Shown in pieces: positions 37,889 through 46,582 of a stretch of 64,000 nt of DNA. Both the position numbers and the translations under genes were made by a program. Origin of the DNA: an uncultured Pelagibacteraceae bacterium (GTDB taxonomy: Bacteria; Pseudomonadota; Alphaproteobacteria; Pelagibacterales; Pelagibacteraceae); the NCBI GenBank assembly GCA_902599665.1, contig CACKGK010000001.1:84427-148426 (forward strand), in the 5' to 3' direction. The notes beneath the pieces are model-generated. The model did no database searches. It saw only the letters and a program-made list of their open reading frames with translations, and had not been told where the DNA came from. Every line of letters starts with the position of its first letter. Position 1 is the stretch's first letter.

Positions 37889-39961
37889 ATGTTCAAAGTA
37901 GTAAAAAAAGAAATAGAGATAAGTGGGAAAAAAATTAGTTTAGAGACAGGAAAAATAGCAAGACAAGCAGATGGAGCTATTATAGCTCAATGTGGTGAGA
38001 CTGTTGTTTTAGCAACAGTGGTTGGTGCAAAAAAAGTTAATCCAGACATGGATTACTTTCCTTTGTCAGTAAATTATCAAGAAAAGTATTATGCAGCTGG
38101 TAAAATTCCAGGTGGTTATTTTAAAAGAGAGGCAAGGCCTACAGAAAATGAAACTTTAATATCAAGATTAATTGATAGACCTATCAGACCTTTGTTTCCT
38201 GATGAATTTAAAAATGAAGTTCAGCTGTTACCGACTGTAATATCTTATGATAAAGAGAACGAGCCTGATATTTTATCAATAATTGCCTCTTCAGCTGCAT
38301 TAGCTATATCAGGTATGCCTTTTATGGGTCCTGTAGGAGCTTCTAGAGTTGGCTTTATTGAAGGAAAGTACGTCCTTAACCCATCTAAAAAAGAATTAGA
38401 AAATTCAAAGTTAGATTTAGTGGTTGCAGGAACTAAAGATGCAGTATTAATGGTTGAGTCAGAAGCAAATGGTTTAACAGAGGAAGAAATGTTAAATGCT
38501 GTAAAATTCGGACATGAGGGTTTCGTTCCTGTCATAGAAATGATTGAAGATCTTGCGAAAGAATGTAGAAAACCTGAATGGACTGTCGAGAAGAAAGATC
38601 TTTCAGAGATAAAAAAGAAATTAGAGGAAGAATTTACCGAAGATTTGAAAAAAGCATTTTCTACCAGAGATAAACAAGATAGATCAAATCAAATTTCAGA
38701 AATAACCGAAAAAGCAAAAAAGCTTTATGAGGAAAATGAGGATTATACAGATCTAGATGTGAATTCTCAACTTAAGAGTTTAGAAAAATCTATTGTAAGA
38801 ACTGATATCTTAAAAAACAAAAATCGTATTGATGGACGAGGCCTAGCAGATGTAAGACCAATCATGTGTGAGGTGGGCATATTGCCTAGAGTTCATGGTT
38901 CTGCTTTATTTACAAGGGGTGAAACTCAAGCAATTGTTACAACTACTTTGGGTACATCAGATGATGAACAAAGAATTGAGAGTTTAGATGGGCTTCAAAA
39001 AGAAAGATTCATGCTTCATTATAATTTTCCACCATTTTCAGTAGGTGAAACTGGTAGAATTGGAACAGGTAGAAGAGAGATTGGTCATGGTAAGTTAGCA
39101 TGGAGAGCAATTAACTCATCACTTCCATCAAAAGAAAGTTTCCCATATACGTTTAGAATTGTATCAGAAATAACTGAGTCAAATGGTTCATCCTCAATGG
39201 CAACTGTTTGTGGAACTTCACTTGCTCTTATGGATGCAGGAGTTCCTATTAAAGAACCTGTAGCTGGAATTGCAATGGGTTTAATTAAAGAAGGCGATGA
39301 TTTTACAGTCTTATCAGATATTCTTGGCGATGAAGACCATTTAGGTGATATGGATTTCAAAGTTGCTGGCACTAAGGATGGCATCACATCCTTACAAATG
39401 GATATTAAGATTACTGGAATTACATTTGAGATCATGGAGCAGGCTTTAAATCAAGCTAAAGATGGTAGAATTCATATCTTAGGTGAAATGAATAAAGCTC
39501 TTTCTAAATCAAGAGATAATGTTGGTAAACACACACCAAAAATGGAAAAAATCACAGTTGATAAAAAAGATATCGCAGCAGTAATTGGTAAGGGTGGTGC
39601 AACAATAAGAGAAATAGTTGAAAAATCTGGAGCAAAAGTTGATGTTAATGATGAGGGTGAAGTAACAGTAGCAGCACCAGATGAAGAGTCTAGAAATAAA
39701 GCAATGCAAATGATTAAAGATATTACCGCTAAAGCTGAATTAAATAAGATTTATAACGGTAAAGTTATGAAAATTATGGAATTTGGTGCTTTTGTAAATT
39801 TCTTAGGAAAACAAGATGGATTAGTTCATATTTCAGAACTTGCAGACAAAAGAGTTGCCAAAGTTACTGACGTAGTCAAAGAAGGTGACGAAGTTAAAGT
39901 AAAAGTTATTGGATTTGATCGAGGAAAAGTAAAACTATCTATTAAGCAAGCGGCTATATAG
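37889..39961 (+). CDS. pnp: Polynucleotide phosphorylase
   Basis: 690-aa 3'-5' phosphorolytic exoribonuclease, core of the RNA degradosome. Two RNase PH domains (about 1-230 and 315-540), with [22 protein letters not shown] in the first and [16 protein letters not shown] in the second. Then a KH domain ([16 protein letters not shown], near 555) and S1 ([16 protein letters not shown] to the C-terminus). The start abuts the rpsO stop; it is convergent with msrB, three bases apart. Confidence 0.98.
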   Translation: MFKVVKKEIEISGKKISLETGKIARQADGAIIAQCGETVVLATVVGAKKVNPDMDYFPLSVNYQEKYYAAGKIPGGYFKREARPTENETLISRLIDRPIRPLFPDEFKNEVQLLPTVISYDKENEPDILSIIASSAALAISGMPFMGPVGASRVGFIEGKYVLNPSKKELENSKLDLVVAGTKDAVLMVESEANGLTEEEMLNAVKFGHEGFVPVIEMIEDLAKECRKPEWTVEKKDLSEIKKKLEEEFTEDLKKAFSTRDKQDRSNQISEITEKAKKLYEENEDYTDLDVNSQLKSLEKSIVRTDILKNKNRIDGRGLADVRPIMCEVGILPRVHGSALFTRGETQAIVTTTLGTSDDEQRIESLDGLQKERFMLHYNFPPFSVGETGRIGTGRREIGHGKLAWRAINSSLPSKESFPYTFRIVSEITESNGSSSMATVCGTSLALMDAGVPIKEPVAGIAMGLIKEGDDFTVLSDILGDEDHLGDMDFKVAGTKDGITSLQMDIKITGITFEIMEQALNQAKDGRIHILGEMNKALSKSRDNVGKHTPKMEKITVDKKDIAAVIGKGGATIREIVEKSGAKVDVNDEGEVTVAAPDEESRNKAMQMIKDITAKAELNKIYNGKVMKIMEFGAFVNFLGKQDGLVHISELADKRVAKVTDVVKEGDEVKVKVIGFDRGKVKLSIKQAAI

Positions 39962-39964
39962 TTT

Positions 39965-40456
39965 TTAACTTTCTGGCACAAATAATAAGCAAAGACCATT
40001 GCTACAATATCTTTTTCCTCCATCAGGACCATCGTTGAAAACATGGCCATGATGAGCGCCGCAATTTGCACAACTATATTCTGTTCTTTTCATGCCGAAT
40101 GAATAGTCAACTTTTGTTACAAATACTCCTGGTATTGCCTCAGTGAATGAGGGCCAACCAGTTCCACTGTCAAATTTAGCAGTGGACTCAAATAATTTTA
40201 CACCACAGTTAGCACAATGATATGACCCTTTTCTCTTCTCATAGTTTAATTCACTAGTACCAGCACGCTCAGTACCTTCCTCAAACATTATTATTTTCTG
40301 TTCCTCAGTAAGATCAGGATTTATTATATTGTATTCACTTTCATCTTTTTTCAATTTTTTTTTAAATCCAACTAAGTTGTTAGCTAAAGAGTTTAAAGGA
40401 TGTATCAGTAATCCCAATAAAGATGTTGCTGCAATTTTTAAAAAATTTCTTCTCAC
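39965..40456 (-). CDS. msrB: Exported peptide methionine-(R)-S-oxide reductase MsrB
   Basis: 163-aa MsrB. Catalytic Cys is in KRYCSNGLC and the substrate motif is FDSGTGWPSF. Zinc ligands lie in two CANCG motifs (HCANCGVKLF and SCANCGAHHGH). The N-terminus MRRNFLKIAATSLLGLL has an RRxFLK twin-arginine pattern, so the enzyme is probably exported folded through Tat to repair oxidised methionine in the periplasm. The usual INSxSLxF end reads SNGLCLLF. A 50-aa membrane gene lies 12 bases upstream. Confidence 0.92.
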   Translation of the reverse strand: MRRNFLKIAATSLLGLLIHPLNSLANNLVGFKKKLKKDESEYNIINPDLTEEQKIIMFEEGTERAGTSELNYEKRKGSYHCANCGVKLFESTAKFDSGTGWPSFTEAIPGVFVTKVDYSFGMKRTEYSCANCGAHHGHVFNDGPDGGKRYCSNGLCLLFVPES

Positions 40457-40468
40457 AATAAATTGATC

Positions 40469-40621
40469 TTATTTAACTTTTCTTTTTCCTAATTTATTTA
40501 TTAAGAATAAAGCTATTGCAGTCAATAGGGCAAAAACTTCTAATGCATGACCAGAACCTTCAAGTATTAGTTGTACTATAAAAAAAATTATACAAACTAC
40601 AAACCAAACTAATATAAGCAT
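40469..40621 (-). CDS. Predicted 50-aa membrane microprotein between fabI and msrB
   Basis: ATG at 40621 to stop at 40469. Two hydrophobic segments, LILVWFVVCIIFFIVQLIL and HALEVFALLTAIALFLI, are joined by EGSG, with a basic tail NKLGKRKVK. It sits 11 bases after fabI and 12 bases before msrB, filling a gap that would be long for this genome. I recognise no family. The spacing and clean two-helix hydropathy favour a real gene. Confidence 0.6.
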   Translation of the reverse strand: MLILVWFVVCIIFFIVQLILEGSGHALEVFALLTAIALFLINKLGKRKVK

Positions 40622-40632
40622 AACAATTGAAT

Positions 40633-41418
40633 TTAAGATATATTTTTTGGGTCTGGCATTCCCACTTTGTTATAGCCAGCATCCACATAGTGAATTTCAC
40701 CAGTCACACCACCTGCCATATCACTTAGAAGATATAGTGCAGAGTTTCCAACATCTAAATTATCTACATTTCTTTTTAAAAATGAGTGATCAGCATTCCA
40801 TTTATATAAAAATTTAGCATCTCCAATTGCAGATGCTGCTAAAGTTTTAATTGGACCTGCGCTGATTGCATTAACTCTTATTCCTTTAGCTCCTAAATCA
40901 CGCGCTAAATATTTTACACTAGATTCCAAGGCAGCTTTACAAACTCCCATGACATTATAATTTGGTATAGCTTTATTAGCCTCATAACTTAGAGTAATCA
41001 TACTACCACCCTCTTTCATAACTTTGGAAGCTTCCCTTGCAACTTCTGTGAAAGAAAAACATGAAATAAGCATACTTCTTTGAAAATTTTCTCTAGTAGT
41101 ATTTAAATATTCTCCAGATAATTCAGATTTATCTGAAAATGCGATTGCATGGACAACAAAGTCTATCTCTCCCCATTGGGATTTAATATCTTCAAATAGT
41201 TTTACTACTTCCTCTTTTTTTTCTACATCACAACTAAATGTAACATTTGAATTGAGTTTTTCAGCTAAAGGTACCACTCTTTTTTTAAGTGCATCGCCAA
41301 GATATGTAAAAGCTAACTCTGCACCTGCTTCTGCAAGTTTTTGAGAAATGCCCCATGCAATAGACCTTTCATTTGCAACACCCATTATCAGTCCTTTTTT
41401 TCCCTTCATTAAAGACAT
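40633..41418 (-). CDS. fabI: Enoyl-[acyl-carrier-protein] reductase [NADH]
   Basis: 261-aa short-chain dehydrogenase that reduces the double bond in the last step of each fatty-acid elongation cycle. GVANERSIAWGIS is the FabI nucleotide motif, and NYNVMGVCKAAL gives the catalytic Tyr-x6-Lys. RVNAISAGPIKTLAASAI follows. Third gene of a fabA-fabB-fabI series, three bases after fabB. Confidence 0.97.
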   Translation of the reverse strand: MSLMKGKKGLIMGVANERSIAWGISQKLAEAGAELAFTYLGDALKKRVVPLAEKLNSNVTFSCDVEKKEEVVKLFEDIKSQWGEIDFVVHAIAFSDKSELSGEYLNTTRENFQRSMLISCFSFTEVAREASKVMKEGGSMITLSYEANKAIPNYNVMGVCKAALESSVKYLARDLGAKGIRVNAISAGPIKTLAASAIGDAKFLYKWNADHSFLKRNVDNLDVGNSALYLLSDMAGGVTGEIHYVDAGYNKVGMPDPKNIS

Positions 41419-41421
41419 TGA

Positions 41422-42633
41422 TTAAACTTTCTCAAAAATTAGAGTTGCATTTGTTCCACCAAAACCAAAACTATTAGACATAACTGTATTTAAAGTAGCC
41501 TCTGTTTCTGTTTTAGCAACGATTGGAAATTTTTTAGCCTCTTCATCCATTTCACTGATGTTGGCTGATCCAGCAATAAAATTGTTTTTCATCATAATTA
41601 AACAATATATAGCTTCGTGAACGGAAGCCGCTCCTAATGGATGACCTGACAAAGATTTGGTTGAACTTATTTTAGGAATTTCATTTCCAAAAGTATCTTT
41701 TACTGCATTCAATTCTGTAATATCTCCAACTGGAGTAGATGTTCCATGAGTATTAATATAATCTATTTTATTTTTTGACGTTGCCATCGCCATTTGCATA
41801 CATCTTACTGCTCCTTCACCAGATGGAGCTACCATATCGTATCCATCTGAAGTTGCTCCATAACCAGTTAATTCTGCGTATATTTTAGCTCCTCTCGCTT
41901 TTGCATGTTCATACTCTTCTAGAACAAGCACCCCTGCACCTCCTGCAATTACAAAACCATCTCTAGTTTTATCATAAGCTCTTGAGGCTTTCTCAGGAGT
42001 ATCATTATATTTTGAGGAAAGTGCAGTCATCGCATCAAACATAGCTGTCATTGCCCAATGTATTTCCTCACTACCACCTGCAAATACAATATCTTGTTTA
42101 CCCATTTGAATTAATTCCATTGAATTTCCAATACAGTGACCACTTGTTGCGCAAGCAGAACTCATCGTATAATTAGTACCTTTAATTTTAAAAGGAACAG
42201 CGAGAGTTGCGGACGCAGTACTTGCCATTGTTCTTGGAACTATAAAAGGTCCCATCAATTTTGGAGTTTTAGCTCTTGTTTTATCAGCTGCTAAAATAAC
42301 ATTTTCTATTGAAGGTCCACCTGAACCCATAACAATTCCAGTTTTAAAATTACTTACTTCACTTTCTTCTAGTCCAGAATCTTCAATTGCTTCTTTCATT
42401 GCAATGTAATTATAAGCTGATCCTGAGCCCATAAATCTAATTGTTTTTCTATCTATGTGATCTTCAAGTTTTATATTTGGCTTTCCATGGATATGACTTT
42501 TTAAATTGTGTTCTTTATATTCTTCGGAAAAAGAAATACCTGACTTAGAATTTAATAAAGATTGATGAACTTCTTCCTGATTATTACCTAAACAAGAAAC
42601 AATCCCTAAACCTGTAATTACCACTCTTCTCAT
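41422..42633 (-). CDS. fabB: 3-oxoacyl-ACP synthase I (FabB)
   Basis: 403-aa condensing enzyme. Catalytic Cys is in [10 protein letters not shown], and the His residues in [11 protein letters not shown] and [10 protein letters not shown]. The position right after fabA, overlapping it by one base, and the length of about 404 favour FabB (needed for unsaturated chains) over FabF. The C-terminus [14 protein letters not shown] is typical. Confidence 0.95.
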   Translation of the reverse strand: MRRVVITGLGIVSCLGNNQEEVHQSLLNSKSGISFSEEYKEHNLKSHIHGKPNIKLEDHIDRKTIRFMGSGSAYNYIAMKEAIEDSGLEESEVSNFKTGIVMGSGGPSIENVILAADKTRAKTPKLMGPFIVPRTMASTASATLAVPFKIKGTNYTMSSACATSGHCIGNSMELIQMGKQDIVFAGGSEEIHWAMTAMFDAMTALSSKYNDTPEKASRAYDKTRDGFVIAGGAGVLVLEEYEHAKARGAKIYAELTGYGATSDGYDMVAPSGEGAVRCMQMAMATSKNKIDYINTHGTSTPVGDITELNAVKDTFGNEIPKISSTKSLSGHPLGAASVHEAIYCLIMMKNNFIAGSANISEMDEEAKKFPIVAKTETEATLNTVMSNSFGFGGTNATLIFEKV

Positions 42634-43133
42634 TATTTAAATAATCCTACTTTTAGACCATCAGCTGCGTAAATCTTTTTATCATCCGCCAGAAGAATTC
42701 CATTTGCCAAGCCAACAGTTGTTTCACCTTTAATTAATATTCTTTTCATATCAATTATATATGTTGCCATTTTGACATTCTTTAAAACCTCTCCAGTAAA
42801 TTTCACTGTACTTACCCCTAAAGCTCTTCCTCTTCCTGGGTTCCCAAGCCAACCTAAGTAAAACCCAACCAACTGCCACATTGCATCTAGACCTAAACAT
42901 CCTGGCATAACTGGATCTTCTTTAAAGTGACAATCAAAAAACCATAAATCATCTTTAATATCAAGTTCGGCTTTCATCAATCCTTTGCCAAAAGCGCCCT
43001 TATTTTCATCAATTTCAGTAATTCTGTCAAACATAAGCATTGGAGGTAATGGTAATTTTGCATTACCAGGGCCAAAAAGCTCACCATTTGCACAACCTAT
43101 TAAATCGTCATAATTGAAGGAATTTTTTTTCAT
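42633..43133 (-). CDS. fabA: 3-hydroxydecanoyl-ACP dehydratase/isomerase (FabA)
   Basis: 166-aa hot-dog enzyme that introduces the cis double bond of unsaturated fatty acids. [25 protein letters not shown] holds the catalytic His and Asp. With fabB it forms the anaerobic unsaturated fatty-acid route. Divergent from irr with a 72-base gap that contains an Irr-box-like site, so iron-linked control is possible but unproven. Confidence 0.97.
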   Translation of the reverse strand: MKKNSFNYDDLIGCANGELFGPGNAKLPLPPMLMFDRITEIDENKGAFGKGLMKAELDIKDDLWFFDCHFKEDPVMPGCLGLDAMWQLVGFYLGWLGNPGRGRALGVSTVKFTGEVLKNVKMATYIIDMKRILIKGETTVGLANGILLADDKKIYAADGLKVGLFK

Positions 43134-43183
43134 AAATTTGTAATCTTATTACTTGATTTACGAACATTATAATATAGATATTC

Positions 43184-43199
43184 TTTAGAATAATTATAA
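43184..43199 (+). promoter_or_regulatory. Irr-box-like site 1, fabA/irr intergenic region
   Basis: TTTAGAATAATTATAA, an imperfect inverted repeat (TTTAGAA, three bases, TTATAA). It ends six bases before the irr start and lies in the divergent fabA/irr promoter region, after a possible -10 TATAAT at 43168-43173. Two near copies surround the rubrerythrin promoter. It resembles the ICE/Irr boxes described in other alphaproteobacteria. Confidence 0.5.
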
Positions 43200-43205
43200 T
43201 TAGTA

Positions 43206-43634
43206 ATGGCTTACGCTGAGCAATTTATAGATAAACTGAGAAAATCAGGACTTCGACCTACAAAACAAAGAATAAAAATTTGTGAGGTATTATTTGATAC
43301 TGATAAAACCTTTCATTTTACAATTAAAGAATTGGTTAAAATCATTGAAAATCAAGCAAATATCAAGGTATCTTTGGCAACAGTTTACAACACTATTCAT
43401 GCATTTATCAAGAAGGGCTACTTAAAAGAGATTCCACTAAATGCTTCACAAAGTTATTACGATACAAATGTAACTCATCACCACCATTTCTTTGACGAAG
43501 AAGAAAATAGATTAATTGATATTCATCAAGATGATGTTGATGAAGTTAATATTAAAAAAACAATCCCAGGAAAAAAAATAAAATCAGTAGAAGTTATCGC
43601 TAAAATTGTGAGTGATAATCAATCTCAAAAATAA
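43206..43634 (+). CDS. irr: Irr-like Fur-superfamily iron/heme response regulator
   Basis: 142-aa regulator. GLRPTKQRIKICEVLF and VSLATVYNTIHAFIKKGYLKEI form the winged helix. The regulatory part NVTHHHHFFDEEENRLIDI carries the HHH motif of Irr, distinct from the HHDHL of the Fur at 27.5 kb. Irr controls iron and heme genes by iron status in alphaproteobacteria. The protein has one Cys (KICEV) and no obvious N-terminal heme-regulatory CP motif. It is followed by rubrerythrin after 116 bases that contain further Irr-box-like copies. Confidence 0.88.
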   Translation: MAYAEQFIDKLRKSGLRPTKQRIKICEVLFDTDKTFHFTIKELVKIIENQANIKVSLATVYNTIHAFIKKGYLKEIPLNASQSYYDTNVTHHHHFFDEEENRLIDIHQDDVDEVNIKKTIPGKKIKSVEVIAKIVSDNQSQK

Positions 43635-43664
43635 ATTAATAATATCAATAGTTTAAATAATACA

Positions 43665-43680
43665 TTATATTTATTCTAAA
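43665..43680 (-). promoter_or_regulatory. Irr-box-like site 2, upstream of the rubrerythrin promoter
   Basis: Read on the minus strand this is TTTAGAATAAATATAA, identical to site 1 in 15 of 16 bases. It ends three bases before the rubrerythrin -35 at 43684, a place suited to activation or to looping with site 3. Confidence 0.5.
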
Positions 43681-43683
43681 CTG

Positions 43684-43713
43684 TTGACTTATATTTTATA
43701 ACGACTATATAAA
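43684..43713 (+). promoter_or_regulatory. Sigma-70-type promoter of rubrerythrin
   Basis: TTGACT (43684-43689, five of six -35 matches), 18-base spacer, TATAAA (43708-43713, five of six). Transcription would start near 43720, leaving a leader of about 30 bases with a strong AGGAG ribosome site seven bases before the ATG at 43751. One of the clearest promoters in the window. Confidence 0.7.
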
Positions 43714-43719
43714 TTCTAC

Positions 43720-43735
43720 TTTAGAATCATTATTA
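43720..43735 (+). promoter_or_regulatory. Irr-box-like site 3 at the rubrerythrin transcription start
   Basis: TTTAGAATCATTATTA shares the TTTAGAAT core with sites 1 and 2. It begins at the expected +1 of the promoter at 43684-43713, so a bound regulator would block initiation. Confidence 0.45.
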
Positions 43736-43750
43736 TAAGTAGGAGTAAAT

Positions 43751-44167
43751 ATGTCATTAAAAGGTAGTAAAACAGAGGAAAATTTAAAAGAAGCATTTGC
43801 TGGTGAAAGCCAGGCAAATCGAAGATATCTTTATTTTGCTCAAAAAGCTGATGTTGAAGGTTTTAACGATGTAGCAGCAGTATTCAGATCAACTGCAGAA
43901 GGTGAAACCGGACACGCACATGGTCACTTAGAATATCTTGAAGAAGTTGGTGATCCAGCAACCGGTAAGCCAATCGGTGAAACAAAAGCAAATCTTGAGT
44001 CTGCGATTCAAGGTGAAACACATGAGTACACAGATATGTACCCAGGAATGGCTAAAACAGCCAGAGATGAAGGCTTTGATGAAATAGCTGACTGGTTTGA
44101 GACTTTGGCAAAAGCTGAAAAATCTCATGCCGGAAAGTTTCAAAAAACTTTAGAAAGTATTTCTTAA
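43751..44167 (+). CDS. Rubrerythrin-type diiron protein without rubredoxin domain
   Basis: 138-aa four-helix ferritin-like protein. Diiron motifs are [13 protein letters not shown] in helix 1, [14 protein letters not shown] in helix 2, [21 protein letters not shown] in helix 3 and [12 protein letters not shown] in helix 4, giving the Glu and ExxH ligands of the family. The C-terminal rubredoxin domain of classical rubrerythrin is missing, so electrons must come from another protein. The next gene encodes an Fe-S oxidoreductase, a plausible donor. Family members reduce peroxide. Confidence 0.93.
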   Translation: MSLKGSKTEENLKEAFAGESQANRRYLYFAQKADVEGFNDVAAVFRSTAEGETGHAHGHLEYLEEVGDPATGKPIGETKANLESAIQGETHEYTDMYPGMAKTARDEGFDEIADWFETLAKAEKSHAGKFQKTLESIS

Positions 44168-44173
44168 ACAAAA

Positions 44174-44202
44174 TTTGTGGACGAACCCCTCTCGTCCACA
44201 AA
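44174..44202 (+). other. Perfect 11-bp RNA hairpin after rubrerythrin
   Basis: TTTGTGGACGA (44174-44184) and TCGTCCACAAA (44192-44202) pair exactly around a seven-base loop. No T run follows (CACTACAATT), so it is not a standard terminator. It lies between rubrerythrin and the Fe-S oxidoreductase ATG at 44220, and may protect the 3' end of a rubrerythrin mRNA or reduce read-through. Confidence 0.75.
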
Positions 44203-44219
44203 CACTACAATTAATTTAT

Positions 44220-45545
44220 ATGAGCAGAGAAGGTAGTACACAAGCACCTACAAGACATCCATTAAAATTTAGAGACCCAGATTTTATAAATCCTGAGAAA
44301 ATTGATCAGGAGATGAGAAGAGTCTTTGATATATGCCATGGATGCAGAAGATGTTTTAATTTGTGTGATAGCTTTCCAAAGCTGTTTGATTTTATAGACG
44401 AAACAGAAGGTGGTGAAGTATCAGATCTTTCAAGTGATAAGTTTAAACCAGTTGTTGATGCTTGTACTCTATGCGATATGTGTTTCATGACTAAATGTCC
44501 TTATGTACCACCTCATGAATTTGATTTAGATTTCCCTCATTTAATGTTGAGATATAGGACAGCTCAAAGAAAAAATGGTGATATATCAAAAACTGCAAAT
44601 CAATTAACTAAGATTGATAGAAATTCAAAAATAGGAATATTTTTTAACTTTTTAATAAATTGGATTACTGATGTAAAAAATAAATTTGCTAGAAAAGTTT
44701 TAGAATTTTTTACTGGTATAGATAAAAGAGTGATTTTACCAAGGTACAACGAAGAAACATTTTCAAAGTATTTTGAAAAATTCAAAAAAAAAATTATAAA
44801 AAAAAAAAACGAGAGAAAAGTAGTAATTTACTCAACATGTTTTGTTAATTTCAATAAGAAAAAAACTGGTGAGGCTGCTTTAAAAGTCTTACATCATAAT
44901 AATGTAGAGGTAGAACATTCTTATGCAGGTTGTTGTGGTATGCCTTACCTAGAGCAAGCCGATTTAGATCAAGTTACAAAACAAGCGCAACTAGTTTCAA
45001 GAGAACTAAATAAATATATTGAAAAAGGCTTCAAAGTCGTAACTTTAACAGCTAGTTGTGGGTTAATGTTGAAGTTTGAATGGCCTTTGTTAATGCCAAA
45101 TGATGGAATAATCAAAAAACTTTCTCAAAATACTCTTGATATTGACGAATATGTTATGGATATTGCCAACAAAGAGGGTTTGGTCGATGGCCTAAAAGAA
45201 ATTGACGGTGGAGTAACTGTTCACAATGCTTGTCATGCAAGAGCTCAAAATATGGGCAATAAAGCAAGAGACATGCTTAAACTCATCCCAAATATTAAAT
45301 TAGATGTTGTTGAAAGATGTGCAGGGCATGGCGGAACCTTTGGAATAATGAAAGGAACTCATGACATTGCAAACAAGGTGGGCAAAACTACCGCAAGCAC
45401 TGTTAAACGAAAAAATAATAAATATATGGCATCTGACTGTCCATTGGCTGGAAAACATATTAAGCAGTTAGCTGAAGACACAAATATAGTAAGTGATGAA
45501 GCTGTGCATCCAATTGAAATAGTCTCAAAAAGTTATGGATTATAG
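44220..45545 (+). CDS. Fe-S oxidoreductase with ferredoxin and CCG domains (GlpC/HdrD-like)
   Basis: 441-aa protein. Two 4Fe-4S motifs, CHGCRRCFNLCDSFP (near residue 40) and CTLCDMCFMTKCPY (near 82), then two CCG-type domains: YAGCCGMPYLEQ (near 236) and a second in degenerate form (NACHARAQ and CAGHGGTFG near 367). Similar to heterodisulfide reductase subunit D and GlpC. The ATG at 44220 (MSREGSTQAP) lies just after the hairpin. Between rubrerythrin and DUF3501 it is likely the electron partner of rubrerythrin; this role is inferred. Confidence 0.87.
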   Translation: MSREGSTQAPTRHPLKFRDPDFINPEKIDQEMRRVFDICHGCRRCFNLCDSFPKLFDFIDETEGGEVSDLSSDKFKPVVDACTLCDMCFMTKCPYVPPHEFDLDFPHLMLRYRTAQRKNGDISKTANQLTKIDRNSKIGIFFNFLINWITDVKNKFARKVLEFFTGIDKRVILPRYNEETFSKYFEKFKKKIIKKKNERKVVIYSTCFVNFNKKKTGEAALKVLHHNNVEVEHSYAGCCGMPYLEQADLDQVTKQAQLVSRELNKYIEKGFKVVTLTASCGLMLKFEWPLLMPNDGIIKKLSQNTLDIDEYVMDIANKEGLVDGLKEIDGGVTVHNACHARAQNMGNKARDMLKLIPNIKLDVVERCAGHGGTFGIMKGTHDIANKVGKTTASTVKRKNNKYMASDCPLAGKHIKQLAEDTNIVSDEAVHPIEIVSKSYGL

Positions 45546-45546
45546 A

Positions 45547-46140
45547 ATGTCAAAAGAACAAAAAATAATTACGAAAGAAGATCTTTTGCCTTTAGATGCT
45601 TATACAAAAGTTAGAAGGCAAATGAGAAAAGAATTAGTTGAATTTAAAAAGAATAGAAGAATTCTTTTAGGTCCTTATGCAACATTTTATTTTGAGTGTT
45701 ATGAAACAATGATAGCCCAAGTTCAGGAAATGCTTTACATTGAAAAAGGTGGTGATGAGCAAGTTGCCGATGAATTAGCTGCATATAATCCTCTCATACC
45801 TAATGGTAAAGAATTAGTTGCAACTTTAATGTTTGAGATCGATAATCCAGTGATAAGAACAGAGTTTCTTGGAAAATTAGGTGGAGTAGAAAAAAATATT
45901 TTTATAAAAATTAATGATGAAAAAATATATGCTGTCCCAGAGATGGATGTAGATCGAACTTCAGATGATGGAAAGGCTTCATCTGTACAATTTATACATT
46001 TCAATTTTTCAGATAATCAAGTTAACAAGTTTAAAGATCAGAGCAATATCATCGAAGTTGGTATTGATCATAAGGAATATTCACATACAACTAAATTTTC
46101 AGAGGATAATATTAAAGCTCTTTCAGCAGACTTTAATTAA
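45547..46140 (+). CDS. DUF3501 family protein
   Basis: 197-aa protein of unknown function. ITKEDLLPLDAYTKVRRQMRKELVEFKKNRRILLGPYATFYFE and VQEMLYIEKGG match the DUF3501 family as I recall it, which repeatedly lies next to rubrerythrin and Fe-S oxidoreductase genes. The ATG at 45547 is one base after the previous stop; ATG at 45535 is also in frame. No cysteines are seen, so it is not a metal-sulfur protein. It overlaps the convergent SH3 gene by 8 bases. Confidence 0.8.
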   Translation: MSKEQKIITKEDLLPLDAYTKVRRQMRKELVEFKKNRRILLGPYATFYFECYETMIAQVQEMLYIEKGGDEQVADELAAYNPLIPNGKELVATLMFEIDNPVIRTEFLGKLGGVEKNIFIKINDEKIYAVPEMDVDRTSDDGKASSVQFIHFNFSDNQVNKFKDQSNIIEVGIDHKEYSHTTKFSEDNIKALSADFN

Positions 46141-46582
46141 CTGTACCCCAGATATTATTATCTTTTATAATCCAACCCGAATAGTCACCAGTTTTAATGT
46201 TACACCATTTATCTTCACATTTTATGATTTTTAGTAGACGTCCTTGATCTAATTTTGCGAGTGGTTTTGAGTATTTTGTTGAGTTTTTAAAAAGTATCTT
46301 TTCATTTGTAGTGATTAATGAGCGAGAAGGTCTTAGTTGAGAAATATGGATCCAACCACTATTTCTTTTATGATCAATTATTCTTCTAAAATTTTCTTTT
46401 TTGTCAATTACCTTCACAGGTAAATTAATTTTTCTATAAATATATTTAACAGGATAATCCAGGCTTGGACCATATCTTACATTTACTTTTTTATTTTTTA
46501 ACATGAGAAAATAATTATTTTCTTGAGACATCGATGAAATTGGTAAAAGAAAAAGAAATAAAAGTACTAAATATTTTCGCAT
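46133..46582 (-). CDS. Exported bacterial SH3-domain protein
   Basis: 149-aa protein with a signal peptide MRKYLVLLFLFLLPISSMS and two SH3_4-type repeats: VNVRYGPSLDYPVKYIYRKINLPVKVI...GWIHISQL (about 27-85) and TKYSKPLAKLDQGRLLKIIKCEDKWCNIKTGDYSGWI (about 100-145). Such proteins bind peptidoglycan or other periplasmic targets. The ATG at 46582 is preferred because AAAAGG lies six bases upstream of it and touches the alternative ATG at 46588. It overlaps the moeB-like gene. Confidence 0.82.
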   Translation of the reverse strand: MRKYLVLLFLFLLPISSMSQENNYFLMLKNKKVNVRYGPSLDYPVKYIYRKINLPVKVIDKKENFRRIIDHKRNSGWIHISQLRPSRSLITTNEKILFKNSTKYSKPLAKLDQGRLLKIIKCEDKWCNIKTGDYSGWIIKDNNIWGTVN

